Positions 1 through 7,913 are shown, counted from the stretch's first letter. The stretch is 18,296 nucleotides of DNA from Crinalium sp049646245 (GCA_049646245.1 JBARVL010000155.1:1-18296); one strand, 5' to 3'. A program made the numbers and translations. Notes: generated by a model not told the origin, from the letters alone.

Positions 1-132
1 TGCAGCATCGCCAGATTTTAATCGTTCAATTCCCTGTTCTAGTATAGCTAGATAATCAGGGGCATCTTCGTATAAAAAGCAAGCGCGGGCTTCTTGTAAA
101 ATAGCTTCTAAATTAGCCTGAGTTAACCCCAT
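1..132 (-). CDS. pilL: CheA/PilL-type histidine kinase, N-terminal fragment (runs off the left edge)
   Basis: Only the first 44 codons are inside the window. The ATG is at 132-130 and the reading frame stays open to position 1, starting MGLTQANLEAILQEARACF. The segment that follows (FLYEDAPDYLAILEQGIERL) has the look of the N-terminal phosphotransfer-type helix of cyanobacterial CheA-like hybrid kinases. The gene starts 2 bp after the stop of the chemoreceptor gene, so the two are almost certainly cotranscribed and perhaps translationally coupled. Position after CheY, CheW and receptor genes is where pilL/hmpE lies in known clusters. Family knowledge: such a kinase phosphorylates the CheY-like regulators that steer type IV pili. 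The kinase core (H, N, G boxes) is not visible here, so the assignment rests on context plus this short N-terminus. Confidence 0.7.
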   Translation of the reverse strand, partial: MGLTQANLEAILQEARACFLYEDAPDYLAILEQGIERLKSGDAA

Positions 133-134
133 TT

Positions 135-2759
135 TTATACCTGGAAGCGAGAAACAGAATTTTGAAGCTCTTGAGCAACTTCAACTAACATTTGTAAATC
201 AGCAGAAACTAATTTTGATTCGGAAGAAGTTGTTTTTGCGATCGCAGCTACATCATACATAGTTTTACTCACCATTTGTGCTGTTTGCGCCTGTGAAACC
301 GTACTTTCAGAAATTGACTGTAAGAAGCTATCAATTTCTTTACTAATTCCAGCTAATTGTTGCAAAGTTTGTTTAGTATCTGCAACTAACTTTGTCCCAG
401 TGACTACATGAGTAGTACTAGCTTCCATTGTTTGCATTACTTCAACAGTTTCTTGTTGAATTGTATTAATAAATTGCTCAATTTCCTTAGCCGAATCTGT
501 CACCCTTTCAGCTAAACGTCGTACTTCATCAGCAACAACTCTAAAACCTTGACCATTTTCTCCCGCCCTAGAAGCTTCAATTGAAGCATTAAACGCCAGT
601 AAATTAGTTTTTTCAGAAATTCCTGAAATCAGATGCACAATTTTCGAGATTTCCTGAGAAGACTCTGCTAACCGTTTCATCTTCTTGGAAGTTTCCGCAA
701 CCGAAGCGCGAATATTCCCTATACTACTAACAGTTTGATCCATAGTGCGATCGCCATCAGTAGCAGCTACCAACGCCTGACGAGCAATTATCGCCGCTTC
801 CTGAGCAGAATTAGCTACAGATTGAATTGATAATCCTACCTCTTCTACAGAGTTCAAAGTTTCAGTAATTACTTCAGCTTGGGTTGTCGCTTCCTCAGCC
901 AACTTTTCCACCGATGACTCACTACTAAATGCCGAATCATGCACCTGGTTAGCAACATTTTTTACCTGTACAACAATTTTACGCAAACTACCAATAGTAG
1001 TGTTAAAAGCATCTGCTACTGAACCCATTTCACCTTCATCAAGTTTAGCAGTAACAGTTAAATCCCCTTTTTGCGCTCCCTCAATATCTAGTAACAAATT
1101 AATTACTGCTTGTTGCAAACGCTCTTTCTCTTTTCTTTGAAAATCCGCTTCTTCTTGTCGTTGTTTCGCTTGTGCTTCCAATGCTTGAGACGAAGCATTA
1201 ATGCTATCAGCCATTTGGTTAAAAGTAACCGCTAACTTCCCGACTTCATCCGTTGCAAAAACTGTAGCACGAGCATCAATATTACCTTGATAAAATTCCT
1301 CTGTAGTTCGCTGCAACTGTTGAATTGGTTTAACAATTGAGCGTCTCAAAATCAATGTTAAAATTAGAATTACTATTAACGCTAATAAAAATACCAATAA
1401 TTCTTGAATTAAACTTTGATTAAGTAATTCATTTAACGCTGTTTCTGGAGTTCCGCGTACCAAAATTGCTACAGGTTCGCCACTAGCGATCGCCACTGCA
1501 CCGTTACCCGTTTCTTTAGCAACATTTGGTAAAGCTTTAGCAGCTAAAGTATAAGTTTGCGTCCCAAAATCTATCCGTTTAGTTGCTGCTTTTCCTGGCT
1601 GTTTAGCTGCTGCTTCTAAAATAGAAGTATCAGGTAAAGCTACATTAAGTTGAGCTTGACTTAAAGATTGGGAATTCCCTTGCTCGAATCCAGTTGCTAA
1701 TGCAAATTCCCCGTTAGGTTTACGGAAATAAACAGAACTATAGCCACCGCCAAAAGCTTTTAAAGTTTCTAAAGCTATTGGTTGCTTACCATTTACTATA
1801 TCTCCTGAAACCAAAGCACCAATTACAGTTTTATTCCCTGGAGCAAATACAGGTGTCACCGTATAGCGAATTAAAGCATCCTGTGCTGTAAAACCAGTGG
1901 GCAAAGGTGGTGATTCTTTGGCAAGTTCGTCCCCATTTACAACTGCACTAGATTTAATTTGTCTGGGGTCATTAAATACGGCTTTAACTAAATTGTTAGG
2001 ATTAAAAACCTCACCAGTACGGTTATTATTAGCATTAACAATAATCCTTAAATCTTTTCCTACTAAAGTAGCATATTCAATTTTTCTAGCTGTAATTTCA
2101 TTTTTGAGGATTTTTCCCACCTGATTTTTTAAATTTAAGCTTAATTCCTCACCTTTAGCATGATTTTGAGCAGCTTCAATAATTGCAATATTGTCTGACT
2201 GTCCGCGAAAGCCAAACCCCATTTGATTAACTTTAATATTATAATTAGTTTCAGTAACCGCTACCTCAGATTTAGCTTGGTTGAGCAGTTGACTCCGTAA
2301 TCCAGATGTAGTAATCCAATTCACACCCAAAGCAATTAATACTAAAGAAAAAGTTTCAGTAGCTAATAAAGCAATAATTTGTTTACGGCTAATAGGTAAA
2401 TTATAAAACCACTGCAACAAACTTTTTTTAGTCTTAGGTAACTGTTGCGACTTCTGAACTTCCTTCGCAGTAGTTTCATCAACATCACTTAGTTGATGAG
2501 ACTTTTGGGTTAATTCCTCATCTCCACCAAGATTTTCTAAAGCTTTACGGGCGCTTGCTCCTAAATTACCGGATGGATCTGCTGCTACAATCTCTTGATA
2601 TAGTGTCTTTGCTTGCTCTATTTTGCCAGTGAATTCTAAAGTACTAGCTTGAGTAAGCTTACCTAGCAAATCTGAAGATTCACCTTCAACGTCAGGGAGA
2701 AACGTATCCATATCTTGAGACTGATAATTATTGCTATGACCGTTGTTGGTAGCTGTCAT
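135..2759 (-). CDS. pilJ: Methyl-accepting chemotaxis protein, PilJ/HmpD type
   Basis: An 874-residue membrane chemoreceptor. Residues 1-125 are cytoplasmic and contain a TPR-like helical pair (about 30-78). TM1 is about 126-150, followed by a periplasmic sensor region of about 300 residues, then TM2 (about 453-472). A HAMP domain follows (about 473-525), and a second HAMP-like segment lies near 553-600. The signalling coiled coil fills 600-874, with the hairpin tip at about 712-752 carrying KTNLLAFNASIEASRAGE and GFRVVADEVRRLAERV; these match the conserved kinase-contact tip. No GAF/bilin domain is present, which fits PilJ rather than the phototaxis receptor PixJ. Its ATG overlaps the stop of the CheW gene by 4 bp (2756-2759), indicating coupled translation. 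Known role of the family: forms arrays with CheW and CheA to control type IV pili. The ligand cannot be told from sequence. Confidence 0.93.
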   Translation of the reverse strand: MTATNNGHSNNYQSQDMDTFLPDVEGESSDLLGKLTQASTLEFTGKIEQAKTLYQEIVAADPSGNLGASARKALENLGGDEELTQKSHQLSDVDETTAKEVQKSQQLPKTKKSLLQWFYNLPISRKQIIALLATETFSLVLIALGVNWITTSGLRSQLLNQAKSEVAVTETNYNIKVNQMGFGFRGQSDNIAIIEAAQNHAKGEELSLNLKNQVGKILKNEITARKIEYATLVGKDLRIIVNANNNRTGEVFNPNNLVKAVFNDPRQIKSSAVVNGDELAKESPPLPTGFTAQDALIRYTVTPVFAPGNKTVIGALVSGDIVNGKQPIALETLKAFGGGYSSVYFRKPNGEFALATGFEQGNSQSLSQAQLNVALPDTSILEAAAKQPGKAATKRIDFGTQTYTLAAKALPNVAKETGNGAVAIASGEPVAILVRGTPETALNELLNQSLIQELLVFLLALIVILILTLILRRSIVKPIQQLQRTTEEFYQGNIDARATVFATDEVGKLAVTFNQMADSINASSQALEAQAKQRQEEADFQRKEKERLQQAVINLLLDIEGAQKGDLTVTAKLDEGEMGSVADAFNTTIGSLRKIVVQVKNVANQVHDSAFSSESSVEKLAEEATTQAEVITETLNSVEEVGLSIQSVANSAQEAAIIARQALVAATDGDRTMDQTVSSIGNIRASVAETSKKMKRLAESSQEISKIVHLISGISEKTNLLAFNASIEASRAGENGQGFRVVADEVRRLAERVTDSAKEIEQFINTIQQETVEVMQTMEASTTHVVTGTKLVADTKQTLQQLAGISKEIDSFLQSISESTVSQAQTAQMVSKTMYDVAAIAKTTSSESKLVSADLQMLVEVAQELQNSVSRFQV

Positions 2760-3253
2760 TGAGGTATTAAGGAATTAGAATAAATACTAGATTGAAGATC
2801 TGCAAAAATCGCCTTGGGATTTAGGATAGCAACAGATGATTGCTCAATTTCTGTAATCCCGGATACAAAAGCTTTAAATATAGAGTTTGTTGGTACAGGT
2901 TGAAACTTATCTGGATTGAGAGAAACTATTCCTTGGAGTGCTGATACTACGCAAGCTAATTGTGGTTGAGATTTTCCCAGGGTGGAATTATCGTATTGTG
3001 TCATTAATAATAAAGTTAAACGATCTTGAGGACGCGATCGCATCATTGGTGGTGCTAATTGTAATAAATCACTCAACTCTAAAACCCATAATAATCTACC
3101 GCGTTGATTAACTACCCCCAATAAACTAGAAGCTACCCCAGGGATGGGACAAATTTCTCCCCTACTAAGTGAAATTACCTCTGCTGTATGCTCCAAAGGT
3201 AGCCCTACTTTTAAAGATTCCCGTAACTGCACACAAAAATATTCTTTAATCAT
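2756..3253 (-). CDS. pilI: CheW-like adaptor, PilI/HmpC type
   Basis: A small CheW-domain protein (165 residues from the ATG at 3253). It shows the family pattern: a first beta-strand region (EYFCVQLRESLKVGLPLEHT), then ISLSRGEICPIPGVASSLLGVVNQRGRLLWVLEL, which is the CheW core ending in the conserved G-V-x-N-x-RG-x-hydrophobic element. A longer frame beginning with TTG at 3265 adds four residues; the ATG at 3253-3251 is preferred because the extra codons (LTI) add no family similarity. It overlaps the receptor gene by 4 bp. CheW links chemoreceptors to the CheA kinase in the cytoplasm. It is separated from the upstream CheY gene by about 250 bp full of palindromic repeats, so a second promoter or RNA processing there is possible. 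Confidence 0.9.
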   Translation of the reverse strand: MIKEYFCVQLRESLKVGLPLEHTAEVISLSRGEICPIPGVASSLLGVVNQRGRLLWVLELSDLLQLAPPMMRSRPQDRLTLLLMTQYDNSTLGKSQPQLACVVSALQGIVSLNPDKFQPVPTNSIFKAFVSGITEIEQSSVAILNPKAIFADLQSSIYSNSLIPQ

Positions 3254-3314
3254 AATAGTTAGCAATATAAGGGCAAATTTTATGCGATCGCGACTTACAC
3301 AAGCTTGAAAACTA

Positions 3315-3388
3315 GATCCCCCCTAACCCCCCTTATAAAAGGGGGGAATTCAAAGTCCCCCGACTTTCGGGGGATTTAGGGGGATCTC
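3315..3388. repeat. Palindromic C-run/G-run repeat element
   Basis: The segment begins GATCCCCCCTAACCCCCC and ends GGGGGATTTAGGGGGATCTC, so its ends are inverted copies (GATCCCCCCTAA against TTAGGGGGATC). Two inner palindromes are visible: CCCCCCTTATAAAAGGGGGG and a shorter AAAGTCCCCCGACTTTCGGGGG. Such small dispersed palindromes are common between cyanobacterial genes. It lies in the gap between pilH and pilI and could fold into strong stems in the transcript. Confidence 0.75.
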
Positions 3389-3408
3389 TGCGTAATTAAC
3401 AGTTTTCT

Positions 3409-3447
3409 TCAAAGTCCCCCGACTTTCGGGGGATTTAGGGGGATCTC
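3409..3447. repeat. Second copy of the 39-bp repeat unit
   Basis: Positions 3409-3447 repeat positions 3350-3388 exactly over 39 bp (starts TCAAAGTCCCCCGACTTTCG, ends TTAGGGGGATCTC). The copies are 59 bp apart, start to start, with a 20-bp spacer. Identity over the full unit suggests recent duplication or strong homogenisation. Confidence 0.85.
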
Positions 3448-3507
3448 CACGTAAGTTATCACGATTTTGATTTTCTAGCCTCTACCATTCCCAATCACCA
3501 GTCCCCC

Positions 3508-3873
3508 TTAATTAAGATGCTCAGACAGCGTTGCTACCAAATCATTGGGAGCAAACGGTTTACTTATATAAGCATTTCCACCTTGGCGTAATGCCCAAAA
3601 CCGATCAAAATCTTGATCCTTAGAAGAGCAAAAAACCACAGGAATTTTTTCTAACTCTGGATTAGATCTAATTTGTCTACATAAATCCAATCCACTCAAA
3701 CCAGGCATAATAATATCCAAAACTATTAAGTCAGGTCTGCTGTTATTTTCCAACCAACTTAAAGCCGATTCACCCGAATCAGCTACAGCCACCTTTACTC
3801 CTAAATGTTGCAGCAAAGCTTCAATTAAACGTTGCTCCGCCTTAGAATCATCCACTACTAAAACAGTTTTCAT
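3508..3873 (-). CDS. pilH: CheY-type response regulator, PilH/HmpB type
   Basis: A 121-residue single-domain receiver. The acidic pocket is D8/D9 (VLVVDDSKAE), the phospho-acceptor is D53 (LIVLDIIMPG), the switch Ser is about S83-S84 (VVFCSSKDQ), and the conserved Lys is K105 (YISKPF). There is no output domain. Start ATG at 3873-3871, 1 bp after the stop of the PATAN-REC gene, so the two regulators are in one transcript. Known role: receives phosphate from the CheA-like kinase and works together with the PatA-type regulator to control pilus motors or act as a phosphate sink. The spacer downstream (3266-3507) holds the palindromic repeats. Confidence 0.92.
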   Translation of the reverse strand: MKTVLVVDDSKAEQRLIEALLQHLGVKVAVADSGESALSWLENNSRPDLIVLDIIMPGLSGLDLCRQIRSNPELEKIPVVFCSSKDQDFDRFWALRQGGNAYISKPFAPNDLVATLSEHLN

Positions 3874-3874
3874 A

Positions 3875-5029
3875 TTAGTTATTTCCCATACTATTGCTTG
3901 CTAGTTTGTTAACTATGTTAAATAATTGATCGGGACTAAATGGTTTAGTAATGTAATCATTTGCTCCTACCATTCTGGCTCGTAACCGATCAATCAAACC
4001 TTCCCTACCTGTTAACATCACAATAGGAATTTCCCGTAACAACGTTGATTGCCGTAACAATTGGCACAACTCATAACCGTCAATCTCTGGCATAGATATA
4101 TCCATTAATATTAGCGCAGGTTTGTAACGTACCAACGCAGTTAATGCTCGTGTAGGTTCAGTTAATCCTAGTACCCGATAACCACTAGCTTCTAAAGTTA
4201 GCTTGACATTTTTCTGTACTGTCTTACTATCATCAATGCAAGCAATGATAGGACGCTCATCATTTTGAGACTGGCGATAATTATTAATCCCTACAGCGCC
4301 CGCTTCTACTAATGGTTGCAAGGTTTTAGCTAATTCCAATACATCCATGTTTAAAGCATAGGCGACCTCGTAAATACAACGATCGCCATTAATAGTATCG
4401 CTCAGTAGTTGAATCCATTGAGGATTTTCCTTCTTTTGCCACAGCAGTTGAGAAAAATTCTCTAAGCTTTTTACAAAAGGTCGCTGCAAAGGAGAAGCAA
4501 TGCGCGATCGCAGTTGCCCCCATTGGCTAATCAACCTTCGCACTGGTACAACGGTTTCTTTAAAAGGAACAGCTAAAAGTAAATGATCTAGCCCTAAAGT
4601 TTTTTCAAACTGAATAGAAGCTTGGGGTAAAGCAAGAATTTGTACTAAAGCTTCTTGCGTTAGAGAAAATATCAGTTTACGAACTTGTTGTAAAGAAAGC
4701 TTCCCCGATTGCCAATAACGGCAAAAAAATTCATAATCAGATTCGTCTTTTAGTTGTAAATCTTCTAAATCGGGGTAATAGCGTCGCAATAGATAGGAAA
4801 GTCTTTCTTTTTGACCAACTACGCTTGTAGCAAAATGTACCTGTCCATTACCTACATAAACTCGCCAAAAAATCGAATTATCCAGAGGATCACCAATCGT
4901 GATTCTACCTGAAAGTTTTCTCGTGACAATTTCTTGTACAGCTTTAGCCGCAGACGTAGTGACTTTGACTACTGGAGTTAGTGCTTCGTTTGGCTTTTGG
5001 TAGGTGGCTTCGGGAATTTGTACAGGCAT
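3875..5029 (-). CDS. pilG: PatA-type response regulator (PATAN domain + receiver), PilG/HmpA type
   Basis: A 384-residue protein. Residues about 25-130 form the N-terminal PATAN-type (DUF4388-like) region, with features such as GRITIGDPLDNSIFWRVYVG and GQVHFATS. A helical middle region covers about 150-250, and a C-terminal receiver about 258-380. The receiver has D266/D267 (IACIDDSKT), phospho-acceptor D310 (LILMDISMPE), T340 (IVMLTGRE) and K362 (YITKPFSP), so all catalytic residues are intact. Start ATG at 5029-5027. It is the first gene of the minus-strand cluster, facing a long divergent spacer that should hold its promoter. Family knowledge: PATAN-REC proteins regulate type IV pilus motility and phototaxis, and heterocyst patterning in the case of PatA. 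The pilus role is preferred because of the cluster context. Confidence 0.9.
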   Translation of the reverse strand: MPVQIPEATYQKPNEALTPVVKVTTSAAKAVQEIVTRKLSGRITIGDPLDNSIFWRVYVGNGQVHFATSVVGQKERLSYLLRRYYPDLEDLQLKDESDYEFFCRYWQSGKLSLQQVRKLIFSLTQEALVQILALPQASIQFEKTLGLDHLLLAVPFKETVVPVRRLISQWGQLRSRIASPLQRPFVKSLENFSQLLWQKKENPQWIQLLSDTINGDRCIYEVAYALNMDVLELAKTLQPLVEAGAVGINNYRQSQNDERPIIACIDDSKTVQKNVKLTLEASGYRVLGLTEPTRALTALVRYKPALILMDISMPEIDGYELCQLLRQSTLLREIPIVMLTGREGLIDRLRARMVGANDYITKPFSPDQLFNIVNKLASNSMGNN

Positions 5030-5191
5030 AGATTTCGTCTATTCCATTGACTAGCGAGCAGATTGTTAAGAAAAAATAAGGAGTGTGATTAGGATTGATT
5101 AATTTGTGTTTAATTAGAATAAAGGATTTAGCACAACGATCAACTATTACTGATCGCCACTATATCTCGGTAAATCAGTTCGTTCGGTGTC

Positions 5192-5211
5192 CTTGGCTAC
5201 AAATAGCCAAG
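5192..5211. other. Perfect 8-bp hairpin in a divergent promoter region
   Basis: CTTGGCTA (5192-5199), loop CAAA, then TAGCCAAG (5204-5211). No run of T follows directly on either strand, so it is not an obvious intrinsic terminator. It lies about 160 bp upstream of the pilG start and about 285 bp upstream of the hydroxylase start. It could be a leader stem, an operator or part of a small RNA. Confidence 0.5.
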
Positions 5212-5368
5212 CAATATGTGATTTTTAGATTGTTTTAATGCTTTTCTTGCATGAAATTAGTCATAAATATACTTGACTAACACTCCAAAGTATGCTAATA
5301 AACTGCACCTTTGGAAATTTAGCTAACACAAAACTGTATTCAAAATAGCGATCGCACTCCAAAATAAT

Positions 5369-5398
5369 TGTAGAGACGTGCCAGGGTGCGTCTCTACA
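5369..5398. repeat. Palindromic repeat TGTAGAGACG...CGTCTCTACA
   Basis: Ten-base perfect arms TGTAGAGACG (5369-5378) and CGTCTCTACA (5389-5398) flank a 10-base loop. The same GTAGAGACG/CGTCTCTAC core is a dispersed palindrome that I recognise from other filamentous cyanobacteria. It lies about 100 bp upstream of the hydroxylase start. Confidence 0.7.
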
Positions 5399-5496
5399 TT
5401 GGTTTTAGGTAACGCTCCTCTTGCTCACCGATCGCAGTTCGCGCCAAAATAAAGAAAAGTAAATATTCATATCATCTTTAAAAGATTTTCTTAACA

Positions 5497-6876
5497 ATGG
5501 CGCTGTCACAGCTAAATAATACGGTTTCAACACAACACCCAACCGCACCAAATCTAAGTTTTGACTATGACTTAGCAATTGTAGGGGGTGGAATTGTGGG
5601 GGCAACACTCGCTGCTGCCTTAAAAGACTCTGGACTAAAAGTAGCATTGATTGAATCTCAACTTCAGTCTGCTGCTGTAGCAAAAGGACGCGCTTATGCG
5701 ATTTCTCTGCTATCAGGTCGGATTTTTGAGGGAATTGGTATTTGGCAGAAAATCTTGCCTGAAATCACGACATTTAGCCAAGTTCAAATCTCTGATACTG
5801 ATTATCAGGGTGTGGTACATTTCCAACCTCAAGATTTAGGTACTGATGGCGTTGGTTATGCCGCAGAACATCGGGTATTGTTAACCGCTTTGCAGGATGA
5901 TCTTAAAGATTGCCCGAATGTTTCCTGGTTGTGTCCCGCAGAAGTAATTAGTGCAGAATATCAAGCGGATGGCGTGGAATTAGAGGTGATGCTGAAGGGG
6001 GATATGACACCCCTCTTATCAAGGGGGGGAGTCGGCGATATGACCCCCCCCAGCCCCCCCTTGTTAAGGGGGGGAGTTGGAGATAGCCCTGCCTTATTAA
6101 GGGGGGGAGTTGAAGGGGAAGGAAAATTTAAAATTCGTACTCGTTTATTAGTAGCGGCTGATGGGGCGCGATCGCACATTCGTAATGCTGCTAATATTAC
6201 TACACAAGGTTGGGCTTATTGGCAATCTTGCGTCGTCGCCACAATTAAACCAGAAAAACCCCACAATAATATTGCTTACGAACGCTTTTGGCACACTGGA
6301 CCAATGGGAGTACTACCTTTACCTGGCAACCGTTGTCAAGTAGTTTGGACTAATCCCCATGCAGAAGCAAAAGCTTTACAGCAGCTAGATGAAGCTGAAT
6401 TTTTGGCAAAGTTAGAGGAATATACAGGTGGTTTATTAGGGCGTTTGGAATTAATTAGCGATCGCTTTATTTTTCCCGTACAGTTAATGCAAAGCGATCG
6501 CTATACCCTACCACGACTTGCACTAATTGGTGATGCTGCCCACTGTTGCCATCCCGTCGCTGGACAAGGAATGAACTTAGGTATCCGAGATGCAGCAGCC
6601 TTAGCCCAAGTATTAACCAATGCTCATCAACAACAACAAGATATTGGTTCTTTAACCGTCTTAAAACGCTATGAAAGCTGGCGTAAGTCCGAAAACTTCA
6701 CAATTTTGGCATTCACCGATTTTTTAAATCGAACGTTTTCTAATAATTGGCTGCCCTTAGTAGTAGTTCGTCGCTTAGGTTTATGGATATTGCAACACAT
6801 TCATCCTGCTAAAACTTACGCCTTACAACTTATGACGGGTTTAAGAGGTCGTCCTCCAAAGTTGGCTGATCGTTAA
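5497..6876 (+). CDS. UbiH/Coq6-family FAD-dependent hydroxylase with a translated repeat insertion
   Basis: A 459-residue flavoprotein monooxygenase. The Rossmann motif is at about 25-45 (DYDLAIVGGGIVGATLAAAL). The central DG motif is at about 219-228 (VAADGARSHIR). The second FAD motif is at about 341-370 (LALIGDAAHCCHPVAGQGMN followed by LGIRDAAALA), which is very typical of the UbiH/UbiF/VisC group. Family members hydroxylate aromatic quinone precursors; in a cyanobacterium the substrate is not certain, though a prenylquinone role is a fair guess. Residues 169-206 are unlike the family: three units encoded by an in-frame C-run/G-run repeat (6001-6114). Without them the protein would be about 421 residues, near the usual length. 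Start ATG at 5497. The 3' end overlaps the convergent slipin gene by 47 bp. Confidence 0.9.
   Translation: MALSQLNNTVSTQHPTAPNLSFDYDLAIVGGGIVGATLAAALKDSGLKVALIESQLQSAAVAKGRAYAISLLSGRIFEGIGIWQKILPEITTFSQVQISDTDYQGVVHFQPQDLGTDGVGYAAEHRVLLTALQDDLKDCPNVSWLCPAEVISAEYQADGVELEVMLKGDMTPLLSRGGVGDMTPPSPPLLRGGVGDSPALLRGGVEGEGKFKIRTRLLVAADGARSHIRNAANITTQGWAYWQSCVVATIKPEKPHNNIAYERFWHTGPMGVLPLPGNRCQVVWTNPHAEAKALQQLDEAEFLAKLEEYTGGLLGRLELISDRFIFPVQLMQSDRYTLPRLALIGDAAHCCHPVAGQGMNLGIRDAAALAQVLTNAHQQQQDIGSLTVLKRYESWRKSENFTILAFTDFLNRTFSNNWLPLVVVRRLGLWILQHIHPAKTYALQLMTGLRGRPPKLADR
6001..6114 (+). repeat. Three-unit palindromic repeat array inside a coding gene
   Basis: Three imperfect units of 36, 45 and 33 bp (6001-6036, 6037-6081, 6082-6114), each starting GAT and each containing a CCC...TTA-TTAAGGGGGG type palindrome. 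All unit lengths are multiples of three, and all are read in the same frame as DMTPLLSRGGVG, DMTPPSPPLLRGGVG and DSPALLRGGVE. The composition resembles the intergenic palindromes at 3315-3447 and 8930-9006. It lies between the substrate-side strands before the DG motif of the hydroxylase. Confidence 0.85.
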
Positions 6877-7675
6877 AAAATACTTCTGGTTGAAACGGAC
6901 GCGCCTCTGTTTGATTACCATTGGAAAATGCAGTAGTCAAACCTTTAGCAGCTTGAACCACATCCGAGGGCAACATAATAATAGTTGTCGTGTTATTTTC
7001 TGCGCCAATTTCTGTTAGCATTTGCAAACGGCGTAACTCTAAAGCTGCTGGGTTACCAGAGATATTTCGAGAAGCTTCCGCTAACTTAATAGATGCTTCC
7101 TGTTCTGCTGCGGCTTTAATTATACGGGCGCGTTTTTCCCGAACGGCTTCTGCTTCCTTAGCCATTGCGCGTTGCATAGCCAGTGGAATTTCTACATCTT
7201 TCATTTCCACCCGCTCAATTACTACACCCCAAGGTTCCGTAATTTCGTCTACAATTTCTTGAACTTTGGTGTTAATTTTATCTCGGTTTTGTAAAACATC
7301 ATCCAGGATATTTTGACCAACAACATTGCGTAAAGTTGTTAAAGCTGTTTGATAAACTGCCGTGTTGTAATTTTCAACTTTATTGATCGCCTTAGAAGCG
7401 TCAATTAAGCGGTAATAGAGAACAGCATTAACTTTAATTGTTACGCTGTCAGCCGTAATTGTTTCTTGAGGTTCAATATTGACAGTTTTAGTACGGATAT
7501 CAACTTGAGTTTTTTGATCTACCCAAGGAATAATCCAATACATTCCTGGTCCCATCACACCTTTAGCTCTACCGAGTCGAAATATTACCCCACGTTCATA
7601 TTCTCGGTCTAGCTTTATTCCTGATAGAGCCATAAACAGCAGGAAAGCAAAAGCAGTACCTATAACAGATCCCAT
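6830..7675 (-). CDS. Slipin / SPFH (band 7) membrane protein
   Basis: A 281-residue stomatin-like protein. One N-terminal membrane segment (about 2-19) is followed by the band 7 signature REYERGVIFRLGR (about 24-36) and GPGMYWIIPWVD (about 42-53), then a region with many A/E/K residues (EAEAVREKRARIIKAAAEQEA, about 174-194) that forms the coiled coil. It has the slipin-type C-terminal segment with TIIMLPSDVV (about 231-240). Start: the ATG at 7675-7673 is chosen because AGGTGA lies 7 bases before it. A longer frame from GTG at 7735 would add 20 charged residues ahead of the membrane segment. Slipins scaffold membrane microdomains and often act with NfeD proteases, but no NfeD gene is adjacent. 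Its last 47 bp overlap the convergent hydroxylase gene. Confidence 0.92.
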   Translation of the reverse strand: MGSVIGTAFAFLLFMALSGIKLDREYERGVIFRLGRAKGVMGPGMYWIIPWVDQKTQVDIRTKTVNIEPQETITADSVTIKVNAVLYYRLIDASKAINKVENYNTAVYQTALTTLRNVVGQNILDDVLQNRDKINTKVQEIVDEITEPWGVVIERVEMKDVEIPLAMQRAMAKEAEAVREKRARIIKAAAEQEASIKLAEASRNISGNPAALELRRLQMLTEIGAENNTTTIIMLPSDVVQAAKGLTTAFSNGNQTEARPFQPEVFFNDQPTLEDDLLNPS

Positions 7676-7779
7676 ATCTACTTCACCTAATCTAGGTAAC
7701 TCTATTCTAGACAAAAAAAAATGTCTATGGCTCACCTTAGCTCAGACAGTAACAACCTTAAGATTTTTGTTATAAAGAG

Positions 7780-7835
7780 TATAGCTGTTAGCTTTTTATA
7801 GCGGTTAGCAGTTAGCTTTTAGCAACTAGCTTTTT
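7780..7835. repeat. Short tandem-like TTAGC/TAGCTTTTTA repeats
   Basis: The spacer upstream of the slipin gene contains about three close copies of a TAGCTTTT(T)A motif alternating with GTTAGC. This is low-complexity cyanobacterial spacer sequence. No function is visible. Confidence 0.45.
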
Positions 7836-7913
7836 AATCTTCTTTCACTGTCTAGGTTTTACCTCTGTCACTTGACAATAGCGCCCTGGCGGTTGCTATT
7901 TTATAAAAAATTA

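Larger units (their letters stand above)
5030..5496. other. Divergent gene-free region between pilG and the FAD hydroxylase gene
   Basis: 467 bp with no credible coding region. It should carry promoters for both divergent genes, but I cannot assign -10/-35 boxes with confidence. It contains a perfect 8-bp hairpin (5192-5211), one HIP1 octamer near 5347, and a palindromic repeat (5369-5398). The remaining sequence is AT-rich. Confidence 0.7.

Noticed and set aside
3315..3447. CRISPR-like array
   Set aside because: Only two exact units with one 20-bp spacer, with internal palindromes and related single copies elsewhere; no cas genes are present.
5405..5683. Minus-strand open frame over the start of the FAD hydroxylase gene
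   Set aside because: It overlaps the well-supported Rossmann motif coding region and reads as Leu/Gln-rich shadow sequence.
5961..6179. Minus-strand proline-rich open frame inside the hydroxylase gene
   Set aside because: It is the reverse reading of the palindromic repeat array, so openness is a by-product of the repeat.
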